NCBI GenBank assembly: GCA_016873735.1
Contig: VGWD01000001.1
Location: 186,001 to 250,000, forward strand
Direction: 5' to 3'
DNA: 64,000 nt
DNA from: Ignavibacteria bacterium
GTDB taxonomy: Bacteria; Bacteroidota; Ignavibacteria; Kapaibacteriales; UBA961
This document shows, piece after piece, positions 46,520 through 55,427 of this stretch. The first letter of the stretch is position 1, and the number at the start of each line of letters is the position of its first letter. Under the pieces are notes generated by a model. It did not search any database. It was given only the letters and a program-made list of their open reading frames with translations, and was not told the origin of the DNA. The position numbers and the translations under genes are program-made.

Positions 46520-48472
46520 TTACTCCTGAATGATTATTTCATGCTGTTTGATCATGTTCCCTTTTGCGAACACTTTTGCTATATATTTACCTGTCGCAAG
46601 ACCATTTGTGCTTAATGTCACGCTATTTGATCCTTTTTTCAGGTTTTTGATATTCATATAATTGATCAGCTTTCCGGATGCATCATATAACTCAACGCGA
46701 ACTTGGGTCGAGCCGGATAATTGCAAAGGGAATGTTGTATTCAATTGCGCTGATTTTTTTCTCGCGGGAATGACTTTCGTATACAATTCTTCCCCGTTTT
46801 GTCTTTTACTGAGAAATGTCTTGGCGCAATTTGTTTTATATGTGGTAGCTCTGGCTGTAACACCACCCTCAAAAGGATAGTATATCACGATTGTTCGCAC
46901 TGTATCCCCACTGCCTTGCTCACAAGGAGCAACGGGATATTCAATTGAACAACATTCTTGCTCTCTGATATCTCTGCTAATCAATGCATATGTTGAATCC
47001 AGTGCTTTACTATTGGTGATCTGGAACACTCTACCGCCGGAAGCTACTGCGATACTGTCCATTTTTTTTAATCCCGCCAAATTATTTTCAACTCTTATAC
47101 TATCAATAAACTTCTCTGTTGGATCTGTTATTGTGGTGTCAATTCTGGTATCCATCCCGAGAGCCAAAATAAATATAGGGATATTGCGAGTGGCAGGCAG
47201 TTCATTGATCACAACCTGTGCATCAATTGGAGCAATATTATTTGCTCCATCGGTTAAGGCAACAATTGCTTTCAAACGATTATCATGACTTTTCGTTCTG
47301 GCAATGGCAGTGATCAATGCTTTATGCAATGCAGTTTGCAATACAGTGGTATTCAATCTTGCACTGAATGTATTGATGCTATTTTGCACGGTTTGTTTAT
47401 TTGGGGTCCAATTGACATCAACATTGATATCTGAAGTATCAGAGAAGGATAACATCAAAACGGAATCTCTAGAAGAAAGCCTGTTTAAAAAATTTGTTGC
47501 GGATTTTGTTGCAGCGTCAATTCTGGGTGTTTTATCATCTCTGCTCACAACATCCAACATGGAGGAAGTTCTGTCAAAAAGCATTGCAATGGATACCGAC
47601 TCAACCGATTTATTGCAACTTATGCTGTCAGGACAAACAAACTTTCCATTGTCATAAATGGCGATCTGATTTTTGTCAAACAAAATATTACGTTTTCCTG
47701 TTGCCTTATTGGTATCTGTAACAAACACTGAAACATCAACTTTGATACCTGTCATTTTTGTGGTATCATTCGGATCAAGTTGTGGTGCGGCTGAACAAAT
47801 ATTTACAAAGTATGGGATGATTTCTTCAATCAATACTTCGATTTCTCCAGAATTATTGTCATAATCACCTTTCAGCAAAGAATCGGCATTTGTATATACT
47901 GAATCAATGATTGCAAACGTTAATGAATTGCCGTCTCCTGCTCTTTCAAATTGATATTGATGATTGATAGGATCATATGCTGTTTTTGCTATTGGCTCAC
48001 CGTTTAATCTAAAGCCCGTCCACTTTTTCAAATTGAACTTATAATCGGGAAACACAAATAGTGGAAATGAATCATATGGGAATGACATGGTATCACCAAC
48101 CCACATTGGTAATTTGTATCCGGGATATGTATCACCGGAAAGTGTGTCGACATATTCCTCAGCAGGCCATTGATTGTTTGCTATTCTGGAAATAGGTGCA
48201 TCATACACATATCCTGCATCTATGCCATTGCCTAATTGTTCCGGCCAAATGGAAAATTCCCCTTTTAATGTGATTCTGTATCTCTTTCCTGAACGCAATT
48301 CTTCTGAAGCAATCGAAGAACCGGAATTTGCTTTGATCTTCAATAATTGCGGGAAATCTGCATGCAACTCTACACCACCAAGAATCACCAGAAGTAGTAG
48401 ATAGCGCATAAAGTGTGTTATAATAAACATCAATGTACCCTGTAAAAAATGTGTTTTCATATAGCCTGTCAT
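46520..48472 (-). CDS. T9SS-exported VWA surface protein, subtype B (B2)
   Basis: The domain order is as in its three neighbours: N-terminal beta-sandwich (YRITLKGEFSIWPEQL, DYDNNSGEIEVLIEE), CPDSISC, VWA domain, CC-containing beta domain (ECCSIEYPVAPC ... YKTNC) and sorting domain. The MIDAS first motif is DRTSSM rather than DRSGSM, with Thr and Asp in LNTTVLQTAL and ALTDGANN. The sorting domain (RVELYDASGKLINYMNIKNL) is of the subtype shared with the 50702 gene. Start codon is uncertain: ATGs at 48472, 48460 and 48430 are possible; AGGG precedes the last. The A2 gene follows within 5 bp at its longest start. Confidence 0.8.
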   Translation of the reverse strand: MTGYMKTHFLQGTLMFIITHFMRYLLLLVILGGVELHADFPQLLKIKANSGSSIASEELRSGKRYRITLKGEFSIWPEQLGNGIDAGYVYDAPISRIANNQWPAEEYVDTLSGDTYPGYKLPMWVGDTMSFPYDSFPLFVFPDYKFNLKKWTGFRLNGEPIAKTAYDPINHQYQFERAGDGNSLTFAIIDSVYTNADSLLKGDYDNNSGEIEVLIEEIIPYFVNICSAAPQLDPNDTTKMTGIKVDVSVFVTDTNKATGKRNILFDKNQIAIYDNGKFVCPDSISCNKSVESVSIAMLFDRTSSMLDVVSRDDKTPRIDAATKSATNFLNRLSSRDSVLMLSFSDTSDINVDVNWTPNKQTVQNSINTFSARLNTTVLQTALHKALITAIARTKSHDNRLKAIVALTDGANNIAPIDAQVVINELPATRNIPIFILALGMDTRIDTTITDPTEKFIDSIRVENNLAGLKKMDSIAVASGGRVFQITNSKALDSTYALISRDIREQECCSIEYPVAPCEQGSGDTVRTIVIYYPFEGGVTARATTYKTNCAKTFLSKRQNGEELYTKVIPARKKSAQLNTTFPLQLSGSTQVRVELYDASGKLINYMNIKNLKKGSNSVTLSTNGLATGKYIAKVFAKGNMIKQHEIIIQE

Positions 48473-48503
48473 TGCAGGCCCCCATAAAATCTATCCATGT
48501 TGA

Positions 48504-48513
48504 CCTCATACTC
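48504..48513 (-). promoter_or_regulatory. GAGTATGAGG element upstream of cassette 2
   Basis: On the coding strand GAGTATGAGG lies upstream of the B2 gene; the same 10-mer lies upstream of B1 (52678-52687). Each is followed by a GGGGCC-rich stretch nearer the gene. Function is inferred only from the shared position. Confidence 0.35.
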
Positions 48514-48730
48514 AGGGGGTGTTTGTAATCGGTACACATTAACTAATTCAAATATAGTGCCAATATGAATAACATGAATCATCATGGAAATAGTTCAAGC
48601 TATGTAACTATATTCATATCAATATGTTATAGACTTTTCAACATCTTTCTCGATACACATTCTAGCTATGTTTTGCACTGTAGATGTGTGTAAGTTATTT
48701 CACACTATTTTCTGTTGTGTGAAGGCAAAA

Positions 48731-48758
48731 AAAAAGCAGGTTTTTCAACCTGCTTTTT
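48731..48758 (-). terminator. Terminator between the two VWA cassettes
   Basis: AAAAAGCAGGTT and AACCTGCTTTTT form a perfect stem with loop TTTC and flanking A/T runs. It ends transcription after the A1 gene, just past its stop codon. Confidence 0.92.
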
Positions 48759-48761
48759 ATG

Positions 48762-50705
48762 TCATCTTACGATATACATTTTCCTTGATATTGTCTCCGT
48801 GCCATGCCTTATGACAATGGAGTACATACCTTGCGGCTCGGAACTCAAATCAACATTCAGGCGATATCTTCCAATATCCTGGAATCCATCAAGCAAAGTC
48901 CGAATTGGGACTCCATCTTGATTGAATATTGCAATTAATACATTACCATATGTTGGAATTTCATAAGCCAAAGCAGCCAATCCATTTCCTGGATTAGGCG
49001 CAATATCAGATACATTGAAGGGCTCACCATTGCTAATCAGCATATCATCATATTCTTCAAAGATTGAATTGTATGTTGTATCGCATTTGGTTCTATATGT
49101 AAAATTCCTTGTTATGATTTTTCCTTGGACAGGAAGAACCAAAGTGACAACCCTCACTGTATCTCCTTTATTTTCACACTTAGGCACTTTATAGATGATT
49201 TTGCAGCATTTCTTTCTAAGAATTTCTCTTGTTCTCAAATTCGCATAGACATCATTGAGTTCTCTAGCACTATTGATGAGATAGAATTGTCCACCGGACT
49301 CTCTTGCAATAAGTTTCAGTGTATCAACTCCTGCCAGGTCTTCAGGGTCTTTGCTTAGACCAAGTGATATGCAGTAGATTGGTACTTTGATAGGACTGGA
49401 TTTTATCTCTTTCAAAACAGCATCATAATAGATTTTACGATTGACAGAATCAGGATGATGTTGATCTGAGCCATCGCTCAACAATACAATACCCTTTACA
49501 GGATTTGTTCCTTTGCGAACTTTATCCAATCCTTTAATGATTGCCTCATATAAAGATGTCCAACCCTCTGCTTGAATTTGACCTATGGCATTCTTAAGTA
49601 ATTGCTTGTCATTAGTCCAATCCTGATCGAGAGTTACTTGGGTTGCGAAGGACATCACAAACCCTCTATCTTGCACTTTCATTGAATCAATAAACTTATT
49701 TGCTGCCACTTTGATCGCATTGATTCTAATTGATGTATCTAGGGCTTTATCTATTTCTAATGTCATTGAACCGGATCTATCAACAAGAAGCCCTATATCC
49801 AAACTATCCTGTATGCCTGTTCTCGTTTCACAGATAACTTCTGTTGGGCAAATGAAATAGTCTTTGTCAAATAAGCCGATTTTTCCTGATCTAAACTGAG
49901 ATTCCGTGACATTCTGCAAAGAGTCGGTCAAGACAGAGACATCAACTTCCAATTCAAACGTGGAGTCTGTTTGTTGCTTGGCTTGAACATCGCAGAATAC
50001 GAGATTTTTGGTCTTTTCTATCTTTACGGTCAAACTTCCCGAATTATCCGCATATCCACCTTGAATGCCTTTTTCCGTACGACTAATCACTGAATCGAGA
50101 ATGCGCAAGGATATCTCCTTTCCATCGCCAATCCATGTGAATGTATAGGTATGATCGCTCAATCTGAACGGTCTTTGTATTGGTAAATAGTTATTCAATG
50201 GTACATCATTGAATCGAAATCCAATATGTTTGAACGGGTGAATCCTCGTCTTGAGTGAATAGCCGGGTGCATTATATCTTCTCGAGATTTCTGAGATTTG
50301 AGAATCAGTCGGTATTACATCTGGATCCTCCACAGCCAAGGGCAGGAGATATACAGGCATTTTCCATAAAGTGGTTTGATTTTCATATGCCTCCATTGGC
50401 CAGAAGCCAGTGGTCAATTGTTTGGAAGGAACATGATACACATACATGGCATCCACTCCATAAGCAGTGAATTCCGGCCACATCGAATATGTACCCGTGA
50501 CCGTTATCGTATAGCTTTGACCTAGGATTGAGGGTGCTGTGGTAATGATTTTGGAATCATTGGCTTGCAAAACAATTGTTGTGTCATCAAATGCATAGAG
50601 ATTCACACCTGAACACAGTAAGCAAGCCCAAAACAACATATGCTGTAGGGTTTTCATTGTATTTCTCATTAATTGTGAATGTGATTGAACTATTGACTTC
50701 ATCAT
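48762..50705 (-). CDS. T9SS-exported VWA surface protein, subtype A (A1)
   Basis: The product has about 647 residues. The N-terminal module contains YTITVTGTYSMWPEFTAYGVDAMYVY and GYADNSGSLTVKIEK. CPTEVIC precedes the VWA domain, which has a full MIDAS (DRSGSM, Thr in WTSLYEAI, Asp in LLSDGSDQ). The CC domain is KCCKIIYKVPKC with YRTKCDT, and the sorting domain is IAPNPGNGLAALAYEIPTYG, very like A2. GGAGGT sits at ideal distance before ATG 50705, inside the end of the B1 gene, and start and stop overlap as ATGA, so translation is coupled. The long n-region of the leader resembles that of A2. Confidence 0.85.
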   Translation of the reverse strand: MMKSIVQSHSQLMRNTMKTLQHMLFWACLLCSGVNLYAFDDTTIVLQANDSKIITTAPSILGQSYTITVTGTYSMWPEFTAYGVDAMYVYHVPSKQLTTGFWPMEAYENQTTLWKMPVYLLPLAVEDPDVIPTDSQISEISRRYNAPGYSLKTRIHPFKHIGFRFNDVPLNNYLPIQRPFRLSDHTYTFTWIGDGKEISLRILDSVISRTEKGIQGGYADNSGSLTVKIEKTKNLVFCDVQAKQQTDSTFELEVDVSVLTDSLQNVTESQFRSGKIGLFDKDYFICPTEVICETRTGIQDSLDIGLLVDRSGSMTLEIDKALDTSIRINAIKVAANKFIDSMKVQDRGFVMSFATQVTLDQDWTNDKQLLKNAIGQIQAEGWTSLYEAIIKGLDKVRKGTNPVKGIVLLSDGSDQHHPDSVNRKIYYDAVLKEIKSSPIKVPIYCISLGLSKDPEDLAGVDTLKLIARESGGQFYLINSARELNDVYANLRTREILRKKCCKIIYKVPKCENKGDTVRVVTLVLPVQGKIITRNFTYRTKCDTTYNSIFEEYDDMLISNGEPFNVSDIAPNPGNGLAALAYEIPTYGNVLIAIFNQDGVPIRTLLDGFQDIGRYRLNVDLSSEPQGMYSIVIRHGTETISRKMYIVR

Positions 50706-52594
50706 TGTACTACCTCCACAGGAAGTTGATGAATCATTGTTCCATTCACTCTGATGACAGCTCTATAATAGCCCCTTTCTATTCCTTTGATTTTCAGTGG
50801 TATCTCTTGCTTGCCTGCCTTATGATTCTGTTTGTACACTTCCCCAATCAGGAGACCATTTGCATCATATAGTTCTATGACTACTTCGCCCTTGGCATGT
50901 TGAGGAATACTCAATGCAAATTGACTTGCATTCTTGATTTGAAGAATGCGAATCGGTTTCTGAATTGAAGAATATGTAGGATCAAGATCTCTCATGCGCA
51001 TACCTGCCAAAAGCTTTTTGCAAGGCGTTTTATAGGTGATGTCTTTTGTTTTCACAGATCCATTATCCATGAAATAGATCGTTGCAGTTCTCACGGTATC
51101 GGCTTTTGATGTATCACATGGGGCTATGTCTTTAAAGAAGACAGTACAACATTCTTCGCTTTTCACTTCCGTGCTTAATTGATCGTAAACCGCTGTGAGC
51201 TCGGCAGCATTTTGAACAGTAAAGAATTTCCCATTGGAACGTTTTGTGATTTCTTTCATATTTTCCAATGCTTCCGTGATTCCCGGCTCTTGTGGGTCAA
51301 ATCCCAAAGCAACAATGTAAATTGGAAGTGTCCCACTAGTTGAGATTGCATTATATACCGCCTGAACATCCGGTTCTATATTATTGACTCCATCGGTAAG
51401 TGCAATAATTGCTTTCTTTGTTGCAGTCTGTTTTTTTGTCTCATCAATTGCTTTAATCAATGCAGCATAAAATGCGGTTCTTCCATCGATCCTGCTATAG
51501 ATGCTATTGATTGTATTGACAGCAGTTGGATTTTGATTTTTCTTTGACCATGGCTTATCTATCGAAACACTATTTGCAAAGGAAATGATGCTGAGATTAT
51601 CCTCTTCGCTCAGTTTATTGACAAATGATATCCCGGCTTGTTTTGCTGCATCGGCTCTAATTTCTCCGGTATTTCGATTGATGTCAAAGAGCATGCTGCC
51701 GGATCTGTCAAACACCATTGACAATGCCAATGAACCCTTGATTTCACTTGAGCAAGAAATACTGTCCACGCAATAGAAAGTCCCCTTGTCATAGAGACCG
51801 ATTCTCTGAAACTCTCCTTCAGTGAGAAGATTTATCGGCTTGGAATTGGGATCAAATGCATTTTTCAACAATGCTATATTGATTTTCACGCCATTCATTT
51901 TTCCATTAGCGTCTGTAGTTGCTTCATGATTGCCACATTCATCCACATAGATTGAGTCAGGGCCGGTTTCTTCGATTCTCACGGTGAGATGACCCGCATT
52001 ATCAAGATATGCAGGCAATGTTCTTCCCGAGACCACACTGATGACTGAATCGAGGATTTGGAATGTGAGGGGTCTTCCCAAGCCAACTGTTACATAACTG
52101 TACACATTGTTTGCATTATATGCTTGCCTTGGCAACATCGGCGAACCATCGATTCTGAAGCCCATATGATTTCTGAAATCAAACTTGTACAGGGGAAACA
52201 GAATGCTGATGATTGGATTATTCGGAGGAAATATCTCCTGAGATCCAACCCAATGCGGCAATGGAAGAGAAATCACCGTATCAAGCGGATAAATGATATA
52301 CTGCTCTTCCGGCCATCGCATGGCTTCGATTTCGCTTTGCGGTGCATCATAAATATAATTTGCATCGACACCGACCGAATCAATGTTCGGCAACCACCTC
52401 CACATGGAATAAGTACCGGACACGGTGACTTTATACCGCACGCCGGGCCTTAACACGGAAGATTGAACGGGTTTCCCCGTAAATGACGGAACGCTAATGG
52501 TCTCGGGAAATTGAGCCGAGAGCATGGCGCTGTTGAAGAGGATTCCAAGACAACATAGGACTCGAATCCACAACCTGAGTTGGGTAGTTTTCAT
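50702..52594 (-). CDS. T9SS-exported VWA surface protein, subtype B (B1)
   Basis: The product has 630 residues and the same layout: signal peptide, N-terminal beta-sandwich (YKVTVSGTYSMWRWLP, GVDANYIYDAP, YLDNAGHLTVRIEE), CVDSISC, VWA domain with MIDAS DRSGSM, Thr in GRTAFYAAL and Asp in ALTDGVNN, CC domain (ECCTVFFKDIAPC ... YKTPC) and a C-terminal sorting domain (VVIELYDANGLLIGEVY) of the B type. AGGGA precedes the ATG. It is the first gene of cassette 1 and is coupled to A1 by a 4-bp overlap. The VWA and lectin-like parts suggest binding to host, prey or matrix ligands; the ligand is unknown. Confidence 0.83.
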   Translation of the reverse strand: MKTTQLRLWIRVLCCLGILFNSAMLSAQFPETISVPSFTGKPVQSSVLRPGVRYKVTVSGTYSMWRWLPNIDSVGVDANYIYDAPQSEIEAMRWPEEQYIIYPLDTVISLPLPHWVGSQEIFPPNNPIISILFPLYKFDFRNHMGFRIDGSPMLPRQAYNANNVYSYVTVGLGRPLTFQILDSVISVVSGRTLPAYLDNAGHLTVRIEETGPDSIYVDECGNHEATTDANGKMNGVKINIALLKNAFDPNSKPINLLTEGEFQRIGLYDKGTFYCVDSISCSSEIKGSLALSMVFDRSGSMLFDINRNTGEIRADAAKQAGISFVNKLSEEDNLSIISFANSVSIDKPWSKKNQNPTAVNTINSIYSRIDGRTAFYAALIKAIDETKKQTATKKAIIALTDGVNNIEPDVQAVYNAISTSGTLPIYIVALGFDPQEPGITEALENMKEITKRSNGKFFTVQNAAELTAVYDQLSTEVKSEECCTVFFKDIAPCDTSKADTVRTATIYFMDNGSVKTKDITYKTPCKKLLAGMRMRDLDPTYSSIQKPIRILQIKNASQFALSIPQHAKGEVVIELYDANGLLIGEVYKQNHKAGKQEIPLKIKGIERGYYRAVIRVNGTMIHQLPVEVVQ

Positions 52595-52914
52595 GACATC
52601 CCTAAAAATGTAAAAAGAATAACCCGCAATGATGGGGCCCCGGATAATCGGATTTTATCACATGAATAGATGCAAACCCTCATACTCTTGAGGACATCAT
52701 ATTCATCGATACTGAAACAAGTTTGAGATTTGTAGAATATTGCCTAAAGTGTCGCACCCGCGATATCCCTTTCAGGCTTATTTCATGCATTGGAAATTTC
52801 CCTTTTCCAAATACCCATGAATTACTTGCTACAAAACACATAACAAATTACATATTTCACACTTATATGCAAGAAAGAAATTGAATGCCGAATATTCCAA
52901 CTTAATATATAGGC
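52595..52914. other. Intergenic region upstream of the VWA cluster
   Basis: No ORF or RNA gene is seen in this 320-bp AT-rich stretch. It holds a GGGGCCCC palindrome (52634-52641) and the element GAGTATGAGG on the minus strand (52678-52687), which also occurs upstream of the second cassette. It should contain the promoter for the B1-A1 genes and the end of the 52915 transcript. Confidence 0.6.
52678..52687 (-). promoter_or_regulatory. GAGTATGAGG element upstream of cassette 1
   Basis: This 10-mer lies about 84 bp upstream of the B1 start. It is part of a small CCTC...GAGG dyad and matches the element upstream of B2. Confidence 0.35.
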
Positions 52915-53868
52915 TTATGCTTTGCAGGGCTTGATTTTTATCGATTTCTCAATAACTATAGGCATTAGATCTGCATCATGATCTGATTCCTTGATTAGGA
53001 CATATCCTTTTTTCTTGGGATCTTTTCTAATCAATATTCTTCCAGGTTGAAGATGATCATACCAAACCATGAAGGGTTTGATGGGAATTATCCAAGATGA
53101 ATGATGCAAAGACCATACCCTATAAGCATGCCAAGTTGATGTAAACCAGTCAGGATACAACCCTATTTCATCCCCGCCATCCCCATTCAGATCTCCTAAA
53201 TTTTCAATTTTTCCTCCAAGGCATTGTTCAATTTTCAAAGTAGGGATTTTGGGATTTGAACATCTTGCATAACTATCGCATGGTCCTTTACATTCTAATT
53301 CTTTTTCCAACAATTCCGGTGCAACCACCCACATATATTCCTTGATTCCATCGCCATTGACATCGACTTCAATTGCATGACGAGGAATCTGTGCTTTTTG
53401 GGTCTTTTGTTTACTTTTCTTGATATCATCAGTTACTATGTCACTTTCCAATATTATTTTCCAATTCCCCGAGATTTTGCGGAAATGTAAATAGGAAGGA
53501 TAATCCTTGACAGTTTCATTGATATACACACGTTTTTTAAAATTGCAGACATAATCTCCATTTGCAAGCTGATCGATTTGAATGGTGGATATGATAAGTT
53601 GTCTGAAATGGGGGTGCTTTTTGAAGAGCCGTTCTTTATCTGCTATGCATTTCTTTTTGGTGTATTGAGATCCATAATATTTAACTGTTTGAGCATAGAG
53701 TGAATTCAATAATTGTATATTTCTTCCATTATGGGCTTCGCTCCAATCCTGCACATGCATGATTAAGACAGGATTATCACTTATACTCCCCTGCAATGAA
53801 TCAAATGGCATGGTCATGAGAATCACAATCAACATTGATTGGACTTTATCCTTGAATTCAATCAGCAT
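52915..53868 (-). CDS. Exported protein of unknown function with NTF2-like and FG-GAP-like parts
   Basis: The 317-residue product has a signal peptide and an N-terminal ~120-residue region of SnoaL/NTF2-like character (WSEAHNGRNIQLLNSLYAQTV, then LHFRKISGNWKIILES). The C-terminal half has two calcium-loop motifs, VDVNGDGIKEY and LGDLNGDGGDEIG, as in FG-GAP/dockerin-type repeats, and a cysteine cluster (CKGPCDSYARC). No T9SS sorting domain is seen. It lies 20 bp after the O-antigen ligase-like gene, so they may be co-transcribed. Function is not known. Confidence 0.65.
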   Translation of the reverse strand: MLIEFKDKVQSMLIVILMTMPFDSLQGSISDNPVLIMHVQDWSEAHNGRNIQLLNSLYAQTVKYYGSQYTKKKCIADKERLFKKHPHFRQLIISTIQIDQLANGDYVCNFKKRVYINETVKDYPSYLHFRKISGNWKIILESDIVTDDIKKSKQKTQKAQIPRHAIEVDVNGDGIKEYMWVVAPELLEKELECKGPCDSYARCSNPKIPTLKIEQCLGGKIENLGDLNGDGGDEIGLYPDWFTSTWHAYRVWSLHHSSWIIPIKPFMVWYDHLQPGRILIRKDPKKKGYVLIKESDHDADLMPIVIEKSIKIKPCKA

Positions 53869-53888
53869 GAATCAAACCCCAATAATAA

Positions 53889-55196
53889 TTATGATGAATA
53901 TTCCTCGGATTGTTCTATGCTCTCACTTTCCCAGAGTAGTCTCGCACTACCGATCAAGGCAATCAAATAGCCGGTGGTGATTAGTCCGGAACGCGATTCA
54001 AATACACCCTCCGCATAATTGGTGATGCTATAGCAAATGAGAGCTGTTGCCGAACCAAGTGCCAATATTTGAATAAGGGGGTCATGTCTGTTTTTCCGAG
54101 CCACTATAACCCCGGTGATAATGTGATACAAGATGATCAACCAGAAGGTTACGGCAAGTGGTATACCGGCCTTGAACATCAGTCCCGAATATCCATTATG
54201 AGAATATACAGCCCGCAAATGAGCCATAAGAATGAGGTCATAACGCAAATGTTCTTTTTGGAATCCATTACCACCCAATGGATAATTCATCACACCTTTC
54301 ATCACTTCCTGTGTTTCCAGAACCCTTCCAAGATATGATCTATCCGTTGAGAGATTGACGCTGCTCGAAAGCCGGGTCTCAACAACCGTAAAAGCCAATT
54401 CCGAAGCATTTGGGAAAAATGTGACAAGCACGAAAATTGCCATTGCGATGAAACCAACAAATGTGCCGATCAATAATCGTCTTTTGGAGGCATCCAGCAG
54501 AAATACAAGAATGAAGAGACTGAGAAGAAAAGCCACCCATGATGTACGGGCAAGCGAAGCCACAAGAACAAGAATATACAATGTGGCAAATGCAATGGAA
54601 AAGATGCGAGCAGTCGTGCTTTTGACACAGATGAACATAAGCAATGCTATGATGCCGGCGGCACCAAACATGGATGCATCATTTCGAACTCCTTTATATA
54701 GGACTTCATATCCATATTGAAATTTTGAGGTGACTTGCTTGTATTCATATAGATTGTAAACACCAAATGCGGCAAATACAATCGAAAGAAGAACAATCAA
54801 ATACAAAATCTGTGTGCGTGTTCTGAAATGCTCGCGAATTGGAAAATAAAAAAGTATCAAAACAGGTAATTGCCAACTTCGAATCCACTGCATTGGCTCA
54901 ACATCATTTCCATAAGAAACAATTACGCTGAAAAATGATGCCACAAAGAAGAGTCCTGCCAATACATCGCCACCATTCCGAAATATCTTTCTTCTTTTCA
55001 CCAAAAGATGCCATAAAAACCACAATATCAAAGAGCCATGATAAAAGGCGGCAATCAACACTTCAATCATTCCGATCCCGGCATCGGTTGACTTACTGAA
55101 AAAAGGCATGATGATGATGGCAAAAGACAACCAGATTCGAGCTAGAATCGAATCGCTGTAATCGCGAGGATCATATGGAAGATTGAATAATGACAA
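53889..55196 (-). CDS. O-antigen ligase/polymerase family membrane protein
   Basis: The 435-residue product has about ten to twelve transmembrane helices. The segment LVASLARTSWVAFLLSLFILVFLLD, a long periplasmic loop (FPNASELAFTVVETRL ... NPLGGNGFQKEHLRYD) and AVYSHNGYSGLMFKAGI fit the Wzy_C/O-antigen ligase family; the Arg and the loop His are conserved types. Members join glycan chains to lipid A core or polymerise repeats. No glycosyltransferase genes are adjacent. A ligase for T9SS-linked A-LPS is possible but not shown. Confidence 0.8.
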   Translation of the reverse strand: MSLFNLPYDPRDYSDSILARIWLSFAIIIMPFFSKSTDAGIGMIEVLIAAFYHGSLILWFLWHLLVKRRKIFRNGGDVLAGLFFVASFFSVIVSYGNDVEPMQWIRSWQLPVLILFYFPIREHFRTRTQILYLIVLLSIVFAAFGVYNLYEYKQVTSKFQYGYEVLYKGVRNDASMFGAAGIIALLMFICVKSTTARIFSIAFATLYILVLVASLARTSWVAFLLSLFILVFLLDASKRRLLIGTFVGFIAMAIFVLVTFFPNASELAFTVVETRLSSSVNLSTDRSYLGRVLETQEVMKGVMNYPLGGNGFQKEHLRYDLILMAHLRAVYSHNGYSGLMFKAGIPLAVTFWLIILYHIITGVIVARKNRHDPLIQILALGSATALICYSITNYAEGVFESRSGLITTGYLIALIGSARLLWESESIEQSEEYSS

Positions 55197-55341
55197 AAAG
55201 AACCTGTTGTTGCTTAATTTGAATTTTGAATGTTCGGCAAAATACTTGTTTTAAGGGATAAGTCTGCATAGTCGCTTTTTGGGAGGGTTTTGAGTGGTGT
55301 TGTAAAGGTATGTATTGGGGAAATTGTGCACACCGAGCACG

Positions 55342-55424
55342 TCTCGGCTGCGCTCATCTCGGCTGCGCTCGATGAGCAGTTTGTACACCGAGCGGAGCCG
55401 AGGTGGACATTATGCAAAGCCGAG
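55342..55424. repeat. GC-rich CTCGGCTGCGCTC direct and inverted repeat
   Basis: TCTCGGCTGCGCTC occurs twice in direct tandem (55342-55355 and 55357-55370). An inverted copy, GAGCGGAGCCGAG, with one mismatch is at 55390-55402 within CACCGAGCGGAGCCGAGGTG, and a partial copy AGCCGAGGTG follows near 55418. The element is far richer in G+C than its surroundings and lies just after the peroxidase gene stop. It resembles short dispersed hairpin repeats (GAGCGNAGNCGA type) seen in several bacteria. It may act as a terminator-like hairpin or REP element. Confidence 0.7.
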
Positions 55425-55427
55425 GTG

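Larger units (their letters stand above)
44568..52594 (-). repeat. Duplicated two-gene VWA cassette (B-A)(B-A)
   Basis: Four paralogous VWA genes lie in tandem. By sorting-domain type, leader and ending, 50702 pairs with 46520 (B) and 48762 pairs with 44568 (A). Gene order in the direction of transcription is B1-A1-terminator-B2-A2-terminator. The simplest reading is duplication of a B-A unit with its promoter region, followed by divergence. Confidence 0.7.
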
